Assembly (NCBI GenBank): GCA_017960905.1 | Contig: JAGCYH010000023.1 | Location: 1 to 64,000, forward strand | DNA length: 64,000 nt | Reading direction: 5' to 3' | Source: Bacteroidales bacterium | Lineage (GTDB): Bacteria > Bacteroidota > Bacteroidia > Bacteroidales > Marinilabiliaceae | Part shown: positions 16,239 to 24,693 of the stretch, piece by piece | How the letters are laid out: the number at the start of each line of letters is the position of its first letter | Position numbering within the stretch: the first letter of the stretch is position 1 | Translations under genes and position numbers: made by a program | The notes under the pieces: model-generated | What the model was told of the DNA's origin: nothing | Seen by the model: only the letters and a program-made list of their open reading frames with translations | The model's database searches: none

Positions 16239-17756
16239 ATGGTCGATTACGATTGGTCTGTGCTTCAAAACGGTTCCGAAATTCGCGGCATAGCCACGAA
16301 TGGCGTCATTGGCGAGTATGTTACTATGACGCCCGAAAAAGTGGCGGCTCTCGGACGCGGCTTCGTACAATGGATTTGGCAGAAAACCGGCAAACGGAAT
16401 CTGCGCATCGCCATTGGCAACGACTGCCGAATATCGGGCTCTACGTTCGTCGAAATGCTCGAAGAGAGCATTTCGCATACTGGCTCCGATGTGCTGAACT
16501 GTGGACTCGCATCTACACCTGCTGTCCTCGTAACTACCTTACTGCCAGATATTAACGTCGATGGTGCTATAATGCTCACCGGCGGACATCTGCCGTTCAA
16601 CCGCAACGGCATGAAGTTTTTCTTTCAGGGCGTTGATGTCTCAAAAGACGAACTGAGCGAGATAATCGTCTTAGCATCAGCGCCTTATACTTCGGATTCG
16701 CCCAAAGGGCAAATCCACATTTTCAATCTGTTGGCCGTGTATTCGAAGCGGCTGCGCGGAATGATTGTCGATGGGCTGAAGGGCTCTGCCGCAAATCCCG
16801 ACCGACCGCTCGAAGGACTTAAAATTGTTGTCGATGCGGCCAATGGTTCAGGCGGATTCTTCGCCACGCGTGTTCTGCGCCCGTTGGGCGCAGACGTGTC
16901 GGCAAGCCAGTTCCTGCGCCCCGACGGCTGGTTCCCCAACCATTCGCCCAACCCCGAAGACTACGAGGCCACGCGCTCGCTCGCCACGGCGGTCCGTTAT
17001 TCCAACGCCGACATGGGCATTCTCTTCGATGCCGAAGTTGACCGTATGACGCTCGTCGATGATGCGGGGCGCATCATCAGCCGCAACAAACTTGTTGCTA
17101 TGGCTTCGGCCATCGTGCTTGAGGAACATCCTGATACTACGATAGTTACCGACTCAATAACGTCAACCGGACTGGGCGTTTTCATAACCAACATTCTCAA
17201 AGGCCACCACCACCGCTTTCAGCGTGGCTACCGCAATGTTATCAATGAGGCGAAACGCCTCAATAACGAAGGTCATGAGTGCTGGCTCGCTGTAGAGACG
17301 TCGGGCCATGCGGCCTTTGGCGACAACAACTTCATCGACGACGGCGCGTACCTTGCGGTGCGCTTCGTCATCAAGCTCGCGCAGCTCAAGCAGCAGGGCA
17401 AGTCGATTTATTCGCTTATTGAGCAGCTGCCCGAACCCGTTGAGAGCAAAGAGGTGCGCCTCCGCATCAACGACAGTGACTTCTCGCGCGTGGCTTCCGA
17501 TACGCTCAGCGGTCTGCGACAGTTCGTGTCGCAGATTCCGGGTTGGGAAGAGGTGAGCCAAAACTTTGAAGGTCTGCGTGTTATGTGCAACAACGACGAC
17601 GAGAAAGGCTGGTTCCTCTTCCGCCTGTCGCTCCACGAACCCGAATTGCCCATCAACATCGAGTCCGATGTCAGAGGCGGTACTGCGGTGATAATCAGAA
17701 AGTTGAAGCTGTTTTTCAGAAACCTTCGCTCTATCGACTCTTCGGCTTTGTATTAG
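16239..17756 (+). CDS. Phosphohexomutase-family protein lacking the catalytic serine
   Basis: 505 aa, a full-length alpha-D-phosphohexomutase (ManB/phosphoglucomutase-like) with four domains. The active-site loop, normally TASHNP or TASHLP, reads TGGHLPFNRNG, so the phosphoserine is Gly116 (codon GGA at 16584-16586). The metal loop, normally DxDxDR, reads DAEVDRMTLV (264-273), with Glu266 for the middle Asp. The sugar-binding loop ETSGHAAF is kept, as is the phosphate loop near VRGGTAVIIR. It is not truncated and follows the SIS isomerase by 6 nt. The fold assignment is strong. Mutase activity by the standard phosphoserine mechanism is doubtful; regulatory or binding roles are possible. Confidence 0.85.
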   Translation: MVDYDWSVLQNGSEIRGIATNGVIGEYVTMTPEKVAALGRGFVQWIWQKTGKRNLRIAIGNDCRISGSTFVEMLEESISHTGSDVLNCGLASTPAVLVTTLLPDINVDGAIMLTGGHLPFNRNGMKFFFQGVDVSKDELSEIIVLASAPYTSDSPKGQIHIFNLLAVYSKRLRGMIVDGLKGSAANPDRPLEGLKIVVDAANGSGGFFATRVLRPLGADVSASQFLRPDGWFPNHSPNPEDYEATRSLATAVRYSNADMGILFDAEVDRMTLVDDAGRIISRNKLVAMASAIVLEEHPDTTIVTDSITSTGLGVFITNILKGHHHRFQRGYRNVINEAKRLNNEGHECWLAVETSGHAAFGDNNFIDDGAYLAVRFVIKLAQLKQQGKSIYSLIEQLPEPVESKEVRLRINDSDFSRVASDTLSGLRQFVSQIPGWEEVSQNFEGLRVMCNNDDEKGWFLFRLSLHEPELPINIESDVRGGTAVIIRKLKLFFRNLRSIDSSALY

Positions 17757-17787
17757 TCTGATTTAACTATTTTAAAATCAATATATT

Positions 17788-18372
17788 ATGGATAAACAGA
17801 TGCCCGTACTGCCTTATGCCAACGACGCGCTTGAGCCCGTCGTAAGCAGGCAGACAATAGAATTTCACTATGGCAAGCATTTGCAGACGTACGTCAATGC
17901 GCTTGCAAGTCTGACCAGCGGAACAGCCTATGCCGATAAGAGTTTGGAGGATATTGTTCGTACGGCACCTGCCGGTGCCGTATTCAACAATGCCGGCCAG
18001 ATATTCAACCACGTGAGCTACTTCATGCAGTTCCGCGCTCCGCAAGCCGACAACGCACCGAAAGGTGCGTTGGCCGCAAAAATCGATGAGGCCTTCGGCA
18101 GTTTCGACGAGTTCAAAAAGCAGTTTGCGCAAGCGGCTGCCACACTCTTTGGCTCAGGCTGGGCTTGGCTTTCGCTCAATGCCGAAAACAAATTGGTGAT
18201 AAAACAGTACCCGAATGCCAATTGCCCGATTCGCGACGGTGAAAAGCCTTTGCTGGTAATCGATGTTTGGGAACATGCTTATTATCTTGATTATCAGAAC
18301 CGTAGAGCTGATTATATCGCCGAGTTCTGGAAAATAATCAATTGGCAGGTTGTCGAAAAACGTATGAAATAA
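17788..18372 (+). CDS. sodB: Superoxide dismutase, Fe/Mn family
   Basis: 194 aa, usual length. The metal ligands are His in FHYGKHLQTYV, His in IFNHVSYF, and Asp and His in VIDVWEHAYYLDY. A Gln after GSGWAW is not obvious, so Fe versus Mn preference is not decided here, although Bacteroides relatives use either metal. It converts superoxide to hydrogen peroxide and oxygen in the cytosol. A strong terminator follows directly. It starts 31 nt after the mutase-like gene. Confidence 0.95.
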   Translation: MDKQMPVLPYANDALEPVVSRQTIEFHYGKHLQTYVNALASLTSGTAYADKSLEDIVRTAPAGAVFNNAGQIFNHVSYFMQFRAPQADNAPKGALAAKIDEAFGSFDEFKKQFAQAAATLFGSGWAWLSLNAENKLVIKQYPNANCPIRDGEKPLLVIDVWEHAYYLDYQNRRADYIAEFWKIINWQVVEKRMK

Positions 18373-18408
18373 AAAAAGATGCGGACGTTTCGTCCGCATC
18401 TTTTTTTA
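18373..18408 (+). terminator. Strong intrinsic terminator after sodB
   Basis: GATGCGGACG and CGTCCGCATC form a stem with a TTT loop, flanked by A7 and T7. It can act on both strands and separates sodB from convergent malQ. Confidence 0.9.
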
Positions 18409-18411
18409 TAC

Positions 18412-18475
18412 AGACGCACGGCCGTGCGTCTCTACTTTACTCTTTACTCTCTACTCTTTACTCTTTACTCTCTCT
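18412..18475. repeat. Dispersed repeat copy 1: palindrome plus purine/pyrimidine tract
   Basis: The 20-nt perfect palindrome AGACGCACGGCCGTGCGTCT (18412-18431) is followed by tandem copies of a TACTCTTTACTC-like unit up to the malQ stop. The same two-part element occurs in the opposite orientation at 30730-30820. It contains no ORF. Confidence 0.75.
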
Positions 18476-21111
18476 CAGATTCTTTCGCATTTTTCAATCA
18501 TAAATCGAATCTTTTCGTGCAACTGCGGATACAGTTGCGCGAGTTCGTCGATTTTGAACGGAACGCGGTATTTCCACTGGTTGTTGGTGTCGGCCGGTTG
18601 GTTGATGCGCTCCTCGTTGGGGTAGAGGTGCGGCATGTGGTCGACCATGCCGGCATAGTCCTGTATCGGGTTGATACACAGCATCGAAGGCGACATGAGA
18701 TTCATTTGCATTATTTCGCTGACGATGTTTTCGGTGGCCACACGAGGTGCTTCGCCCTCGTGTTTCATCACGTTGTTGTAGAACCATTGGCTCTCGTTGA
18801 AGTTCTCTTCCCACCAGCCGCGGATGCCCGATATGTCGTGCGATGATGTAGCGCAAACCGACAGATATTGGTATTTTGAGCAGTCGCCGTATTTGTCCCA
18901 GTTGAACTTCGGCATTCGTTGCAGTTCGAGTGCCAGAATCTGCATACGCTGCATCACCACGGGCACCGAAGCCGGAATCATGCCGAGGTCTTCGCCGCAA
19001 ACGAGCATTTTGCATTTGCGCAGCATGCCGTCGAGGTTGCGGGTGGCCACATCTTGCCAGAATTTGTTGTGGCGCGAGAAGAAATAATCGTCGTGAATCG
19101 ATTTCAAGGCCTGACGGTCGCTTTCGCTCATTCGAGCGAAACGCGCTGTCTCATTGACCATTATGCGCGGATGCCACTCACCTTTTTTCACGCTGACGAA
19201 TAGCACTTCGTGCAGAATGTTTCTCAATATCTGGCGCAAACGTTCGCGCGAGGTGCTTATTACGTTGTTTTCGAGCCATATGTCGATAGCTTGCGGATCA
19301 AAGTATTTCTGTTTCATTACAAGCTCGTTGTCGATGGCGTCAAAAAGCTCTGTCTCAATCTTTTGCGAGTATTCGTTAGTCTGGTCTTGCAAGTATTGTC
19401 GAGTGACTGACGGTAGTCCGGCAACCGACATAGGCATCTTGAATCCGCGCTGGCGCAGTTCGTCTTCGGTGAATGGCAGTGCGGGCGAGAAGATACCCAT
19501 CAGGCCGCTGCGGAACGGGTGGGGTATAGCCCAGATGCGGAAGAAGCCCAGAATGTGGTCGATGCGGAACGCATCGAAGAATTGCTGCATGCGGCACAGA
19601 CGTTTCTCCCACCAAGCGAAGTTGTTTTTAGCCATCACTTCCCAACGGTATGTCGGGAAGCCCCAGTTCTGGCCGTCGCGCGAGAAGAAGTCGGGCGGTG
19701 CGCCCGCCTGCAGGCCGAAGTTGAACAGCTCGGGCTCTACCCACGCCTCCACCGAGTTCGGGTTGATGCCTATTGGCAAATCGCCTTTCAAGGCTATGTT
19801 GAGGCTGTGAATGTATGCGATGGCGTTATTCAGCTGACGCTCAAGATGATACTGCACGAAAACGTAGAACATCACATCGTTGTAGAGTTTGTTTTTCGGC
19901 TTGAAAAACTCATCGACAGCTTTGCTGTCGAATTTGCTGTACTCGGGCCAGTTGCGGAAGTTGGCTGTCTTATATTTGTCGCGCAGGGCCGAGAAGGCGG
20001 CGTAACTCTTTAACCACCAGCTGTTTTCGGTCAGATATTTTTGCAGTTCTGCGTCAGAGATAACGGCTTCGGTGTTTTTATCGAAAAGCGACTTCAAGTT
20101 TTTGTTTTTCCACGCGTAAACGCGTGGATAGTCGCTGTAATTCAAGTCGTTGAGGAAGAATCCGGTTTCGCGCTCGTACGACGCGATGCGTTTTCCGTAG
20201 TACTGATACACATCGCCAACGGCGATGTAATTTGGGTGCAGCGCCATCACCGAGATAGCGTTGTACGGATAGCTGTCGCGCCAGTTGAGCGAGGCTGTTG
20301 TGTCGTTGATGGGCAACAGCTGAATGATTTTCAGTCCGGCGAGTTTGCACCAGTCGGCCAAATCTTTCAGGTCGGCGAATTCGCCGCAGCCACAGCTTTT
20401 TGTTGTGCGCAGCGAGAATACGGGCACTGCCACGCCGGCGCAACGCCACTCTTTGTCGTAGTTGAATTCGTTGTACGAAACAAGCGTGGCTTGTTTCGTC
20501 GGGTCAACTTTGATTATTTTGTTGTTGCCCTCTTCGTAGCGTTTGAAACAGTTGTTTTTCGTGTCCCAAATGCCGAATTTGAATTCGAATTCTTTCAGTA
20601 AAACTATGTCGCTTATGTTGCACTGCCAGAGGAAGTTGTTGTACTGGTTCATCACGAACGCCTTGTCGGTGTTCCAGTTGATGAACTGTTTGGAGACGAT
20701 GCAGAAGGCCTCGTCGTCGCCAATGCGCGGGTCGTAGAGCTGAATTGTCAGCACGCCTTTGTTAGGCTTGGTGGCGTTGTCGCGTTTGTTGAGCGTTTCG
20801 AACACAGCGTTCGAGAAGGCTTCGGCGCGCAGAACGTCAGAGTGCATTTCTGGCGAACGCCAGAAATCGACTATCGCAACATTGTCGCACGCCGGAATGT
20901 AGCGGTCGTGGCGCTCTTTGATGTAGCCGTCGGGGGTCTGAAGCACGTAGCGATACCACATTTCGCCCTTGCTCGTATCGTCGAAAATCTGTGTGCCGTT
21001 TTCGTTATGCATCTCTTTGAGGTCAGTTTTTCCGTTTTGCTTGGTTCTGACTTCAATCATAATGTGCTCACTATCAGATGTGTTGTAGTGAATTGAAAAT
21101 CTTCTTGACAT
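18475..21111 (-). CDS. malQ: 4-alpha-glucanotransferase (amylomaltase, CBM20-GH77)
   Basis: 878 aa, the long DPE2-like form. The N-terminal roughly 250 residues look like two CBM20 starch-binding modules, followed by a GH77 barrel. Catalytic residues: nucleophile Asp in FRIDHILGFF, acid/base Glu in CGEDLGMIP, and Asp in SSHDISGIRGWW, where the family usually has THD. It disproportionates maltooligosaccharides in the cytosol, feeding glycogen and maltodextrin metabolism. No signal peptide. A minus-strand -7 element lies at 21140-21147. The gene is monocistronic and ends against the repeat and the sodB terminator. Confidence 0.95.
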   Translation of the reverse strand: MSRRFSIHYNTSDSEHIMIEVRTKQNGKTDLKEMHNENGTQIFDDTSKGEMWYRYVLQTPDGYIKERHDRYIPACDNVAIVDFWRSPEMHSDVLRAEAFSNAVFETLNKRDNATKPNKGVLTIQLYDPRIGDDEAFCIVSKQFINWNTDKAFVMNQYNNFLWQCNISDIVLLKEFEFKFGIWDTKNNCFKRYEEGNNKIIKVDPTKQATLVSYNEFNYDKEWRCAGVAVPVFSLRTTKSCGCGEFADLKDLADWCKLAGLKIIQLLPINDTTASLNWRDSYPYNAISVMALHPNYIAVGDVYQYYGKRIASYERETGFFLNDLNYSDYPRVYAWKNKNLKSLFDKNTEAVISDAELQKYLTENSWWLKSYAAFSALRDKYKTANFRNWPEYSKFDSKAVDEFFKPKNKLYNDVMFYVFVQYHLERQLNNAIAYIHSLNIALKGDLPIGINPNSVEAWVEPELFNFGLQAGAPPDFFSRDGQNWGFPTYRWEVMAKNNFAWWEKRLCRMQQFFDAFRIDHILGFFRIWAIPHPFRSGLMGIFSPALPFTEDELRQRGFKMPMSVAGLPSVTRQYLQDQTNEYSQKIETELFDAIDNELVMKQKYFDPQAIDIWLENNVISTSRERLRQILRNILHEVLFVSVKKGEWHPRIMVNETARFARMSESDRQALKSIHDDYFFSRHNKFWQDVATRNLDGMLRKCKMLVCGEDLGMIPASVPVVMQRMQILALELQRMPKFNWDKYGDCSKYQYLSVCATSSHDISGIRGWWEENFNESQWFYNNVMKHEGEAPRVATENIVSEIMQMNLMSPSMLCINPIQDYAGMVDHMPHLYPNEERINQPADTNNQWKYRVPFKIDELAQLYPQLHEKIRFMIEKCERI

Positions 21112-21139
21112 AGTTTTGTTTGCCTGTTGTATTTGTTTG

Positions 21140-21147
21140 CAAAGTTA
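21140..21147 (-). promoter_or_regulatory. -7 promoter element of malQ
   Basis: Minus-strand TAACTTTG fits TAnnTTTG, 28 nt upstream of the ATG at 21111. The -33 element is not clear. Confidence 0.5.
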
Positions 21148-21187
21148 CGTATTTTAGCGTTCTGTTTTATAAAAAATAATAATCAAT

Positions 21188-21652
21188 ATGTTACAACGTA
21201 AACAAACTCTGTATCTGCTGTGTAGCTTCCTGATTATCGGGTCGTTACTGTTTCTCAATTTAGGTAATTTTGCTGGCGAGGAAGGCATTTTCGAATTGCG
21301 CTTCAACGGATTGCTCGATGTAACGCGGCCCGATTCACCGTCGCTCGCTGTTTCAATCCCTGCGCTTGCCATAACCATCATTCTGCCGCTTGTGCTGTGC
21401 TTATTGTCAATTTTTATGTACAAAAAACGCCCGCTGCAAATGCGCGTTACCGGCATCAACATTGGTCTGCAGGTCGGTTTGAGCGCTTTCTTGGTTTTCT
21501 CGAACTACATTCTGGCTTCGAAACTCGGCTTCGAATGGCACTTCTACTACACCTCGTTCCTGCCGTTGATGTCGGCCGTATTTTCTTATCTGGCTTATCG
21601 CGGCATAAGCGACGACGAGGCTCTCATCAACAGCCTCAACCGTCTGCGCTGA
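21188..21652 (+). CDS. DUF4293 family membrane protein
   Basis: 154 aa with four hydrophobic segments. It starts MLQRKQTLYLL and ends DDEALINSLNRLR, both typical of the Bacteroidota-specific DUF4293 family. No biochemical function is known. It diverges from malQ and lies 41 nt upstream of the AddB-like nuclease gene, possibly in the same transcript. Confidence 0.85.
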   Translation: MLQRKQTLYLLCSFLIIGSLLFLNLGNFAGEEGIFELRFNGLLDVTRPDSPSLAVSIPALAITIILPLVLCLLSIFMYKKRPLQMRVTGINIGLQVGLSAFLVFSNYILASKLGFEWHFYYTSFLPLMSAVFSYLAYRGISDDEALINSLNRLR

Positions 21653-21693
21653 TTGCTGTATATTGTTGAATGTGAGATTTTTAGCTGTGTGAT

Positions 21694-24624
21694 ATGTCGT
21701 TTCTAAGCTCTGTTGCCGAATACTACGTTCGAAAGTATCCCGATTCCGATTGGAACCGGCTGCACTTTGTGTTTCCGAGCCATCGCTCTGGCGTTTTCTT
21801 CAAAAACGCCTTGCAAAGCTGCTTGGGCGACAGAGTCATCGTCGGGCTCAGAATTATGACCATCGATGACTTTTTCAATTCGCATAGCGAATTGAAAACG
21901 GCTGACGATCTGACACTTACGTTCGAACTGTTCCGCATCTACAAGCGCGTTTTCGACGGTGTGGTTGCCGACGTCAACGACTTCACCTTTTTCTACTCGT
22001 GGGCGACGTCGTTCCTCAACGACTTCGACGATGTGGACAAATATATGGTCGATGCGCACCAGATTTTCACCAATGTATCTGATTACAACGACCTTAGCGA
22101 CGACTTTGCCCATCTCTCGGCTGAGCAACGCGAGGCCATTGAGAGTTTTTGGGAAATCACATTGCCCAAACCCGACGAGACGAACGAGTTCAAACACAAT
22201 TTCGTCAGCACTTACCGCAAACTCGAAGAACTCTATACCGAATTCAGTAATTCGCTCAAATCCAAAGGATTGGCCTATAAGGGAATGATAGTGCGCGAGG
22301 TGACCGACAAGTTCCGCAGCCTCAGCGTCGATACTGGCGACGTGCATTACGTCTTCGTGGGGTTCAATGCGCTCACCGAAGCCGAGAAAACGGTTTTCGG
22401 CATTTTGAGCAAAGCTCATAAAGCCGATTTCTTCTGGGACTATTCGCCGCTGATGCTCACTCAGAATGCTTCGTCCGACGATCACGGACCTGGTCGTTTC
22501 ATACGCAGCTGTCTGAAGGCATTCCCCATGCCCGACGACTATCAACCATCTGAAGTACAGGATTTTACAAACAAGAATATTACCGTAACGCATTTTGCCT
22601 ATCGGCAGGGTCAGATAGCCAAAATAGCTAGCTTGTTCGGTCGGCCCGACGACCGACCGAACGGCGCTTTTGCGTCGTCGGATGCTGAGTCTGAGCGGAC
22701 GGCCATTGTGCTCACCGATGAGAGTATGCTTCTGCCCGTCGTCGCCGCTATCCCCGAAAGCATAAAGCATATCAACGTTACGATGGGCTACCCGCTAAAG
22801 CAGTCGCCCGCCTTCGGATTCATCGACTTGCTGGCGCGATTGCAGAAAAGCGAAAACTATAGCTCTACCGCCGACGATGTCAGTTTCTATCACAAAGTCG
22901 TCCTGCCGGTTTTGCAGCATCCGATAGTTGCAAGTATCTGTCAGTCAGCGTATAATATGATAGAATACATCACACGCAACAATTTAATCCGTGTAGGTCG
23001 TCGGCAGCTGGCTGCCGACGAGTTGCTGAGTCTGATTTTCAGACCGATAACCGACAATGATTTTGTCGGTTATCTTAATCCTATACTCGAACTTGTTTAT
23101 AATAAGTATGTTACGAGCGAGGCATCGAACGATTTTCAGCGCGAGTGCGTCTATCATTGCGTGAAAGTGCTCAACCGTTTTGGCGACATTCTCGATTCAC
23201 TTCCCGACGATATCGCGGCCGATGTGAAATCAGATAAGGATTTGATTTTCAATATATTTGTCGATATACTCGAAAACCAGAGTGTCGACTTCAAAGGAAT
23301 GCCGCTCAGAGGTTTGCAAGTGATGGGTATTCTCGAAACCCGCGCTCTCGACTTCGACAATATTCTCATTCTCGACATGAATGAGGGTATTTTTCCGAAA
23401 ACGTCAACTGCCTCTACGCTAATACCTTACGTGATTCGCAAAACCTTCGGCCTGCCAACGCACGAATTTCAGGACAGTATGTACGCCTATTATTTCTACA
23501 GGCTTATCCACCGTGCGAAAAACATCGAAATGGTCTATTCCGATTCCGACAATATGGGTGTGAGCCGTTTTGTTCTGCAATTGAAACATGAGCACAAAGT
23601 GAAGCTCAATGAGTTTGTCGGTGTCCATAAGTTGTTGAATACCAATGTTTATGCGCCGTCGGAAATCGCGAAGAACGAGCAAATCATGCAACGCATGAAA
23701 GCTCTTTTCTGCGAGCAAAAGTATATTTCGCCCACTAAAATCATTCACTACATCAAGTGCCCTGTTTATTTCTATTACAACGATGTGTTGCGCTTGGCCG
23801 ACGATGAAGATGAGGTGTTCGAAGAGATCGACAAGCGCCGCTTGGGAACAATTTTCCACTATTTGATGCAGCATCTCTATTCGCCCGGGAAAGAGTACAC
23901 CGAAGCTGAGATTAAAAAAATCAGAGACGATAAAGAACTACTCAACTCGTTGATTCTGAAGTCTTTTGCCAACGAATTGTTCAACGACGAGAACCATCCG
24001 TTGCAATTCTCTGATTTAGAGGCCAGAAACATTCTTTATTTCTATGCTGTTTGCAAGTATCTTGACGGTGTGCTGGCTGCCGAACGCCCATTCCATTTCA
24101 TTGAAGCCGAACAGGAGGTCAAAATCAAGCGTACTCTTGCCGACGGTCTCGAAATCAACATCGGCGGCGTAATCGACCGTCAGGATAAATGCGACGGAAT
24201 GCACCGTGTGATTGATTATAAAACCGGTAGCGACAAAGACTTCTCTTTTGCAGATGTGGAAGAGTTGTTCGACGAGACTAAAATTGATGATAAAAAAGCG
24301 ATTTTCCAGACACTGATGTACTGCTATCTGATCAATACTGCTGATAATAAGACTAATGCAAGCGAAATGGTACCAGTGGTTTATAAAGTTGTATCAGATA
24401 AATCAATTATTAATGAAATAAAAATAGGTGAGAAAAAAAAGACAGAAATAATTGTGTATTCTGCTGTAAAAGAACAATTTGAGCAACGGCTTTTTGATGT
24501 GTTGGATGTAATTTTCAACTCTCTGATACCGTTCCGCCCGTCAGCTAGCCAGAAGAGATGTATTGATAGCAAATGTCAGTTTTATGATTTGTGCTATCGT
24601 AGCAGAATGACCGAAGAAGATTGA
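21694..24624 (+). CDS. PD-(D/E)XK nuclease with AddB/RecB-like architecture
   Basis: 976 aa. The N-terminal 600 residues resemble the degenerate helicase of AddB (FVFPSHRSGVFFKNAL; ETRALDFDNILILDMNEGIFP). The C-terminal nuclease has GTIFHYLMQHLY, GGVIDRQDK and the catalytic Asp841-Tyr-Lys843 in VIDYKTGSD. Four cysteines, Cys689 (YIKCPVYF), Cys956, Cys961 and Cys967 (CIDSKCQFYDLC), match the iron-sulfur staple seen around AddB and Cas4-type nucleases. The expected role is with a UvrD-like AddA helicase in end resection during double-strand break repair. No addA gene is in the window. The last 400 bases are A+T-richer than the rest. Confidence 0.85.
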   Translation: MSFLSSVAEYYVRKYPDSDWNRLHFVFPSHRSGVFFKNALQSCLGDRVIVGLRIMTIDDFFNSHSELKTADDLTLTFELFRIYKRVFDGVVADVNDFTFFYSWATSFLNDFDDVDKYMVDAHQIFTNVSDYNDLSDDFAHLSAEQREAIESFWEITLPKPDETNEFKHNFVSTYRKLEELYTEFSNSLKSKGLAYKGMIVREVTDKFRSLSVDTGDVHYVFVGFNALTEAEKTVFGILSKAHKADFFWDYSPLMLTQNASSDDHGPGRFIRSCLKAFPMPDDYQPSEVQDFTNKNITVTHFAYRQGQIAKIASLFGRPDDRPNGAFASSDAESERTAIVLTDESMLLPVVAAIPESIKHINVTMGYPLKQSPAFGFIDLLARLQKSENYSSTADDVSFYHKVVLPVLQHPIVASICQSAYNMIEYITRNNLIRVGRRQLAADELLSLIFRPITDNDFVGYLNPILELVYNKYVTSEASNDFQRECVYHCVKVLNRFGDILDSLPDDIAADVKSDKDLIFNIFVDILENQSVDFKGMPLRGLQVMGILETRALDFDNILILDMNEGIFPKTSTASTLIPYVIRKTFGLPTHEFQDSMYAYYFYRLIHRAKNIEMVYSDSDNMGVSRFVLQLKHEHKVKLNEFVGVHKLLNTNVYAPSEIAKNEQIMQRMKALFCEQKYISPTKIIHYIKCPVYFYYNDVLRLADDEDEVFEEIDKRRLGTIFHYLMQHLYSPGKEYTEAEIKKIRDDKELLNSLILKSFANELFNDENHPLQFSDLEARNILYFYAVCKYLDGVLAAERPFHFIEAEQEVKIKRTLADGLEINIGGVIDRQDKCDGMHRVIDYKTGSDKDFSFADVEELFDETKIDDKKAIFQTLMYCYLINTADNKTNASEMVPVVYKVVSDKSIINEIKIGEKKKTEIIVYSAVKEQFEQRLFDVLDVIFNSLIPFRPSASQKRCIDSKCQFYDLCYRSRMTEED

Positions 24625-24642
24625 TTTTATTTGATAAAAAAA

Positions 24643-24670
24643 AGAGGCACATACGTTCGTATGTGCCTCT
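24643..24670. terminator. Bidirectional terminator between convergent genes
   Basis: AGAGGCACATACG and CGTATGTGCCTCT form a 13-bp stem with a two-base loop, flanked by A7 and T6. It serves the nuclease gene (plus) and the acyl-CoA dehydrogenase gene (minus). Confidence 0.92.
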
Positions 24671-24693
24671 TTTTTAGCATTATAACTTATTTA

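Noticed and set aside
18431..18475. CRISPR-like array in the ACTCTTTACTC tract
   Set aside because: The units are about 6-12 nt without unique spacers and no cas gene is near; it is a simple tandem tract within a dispersed repeat.
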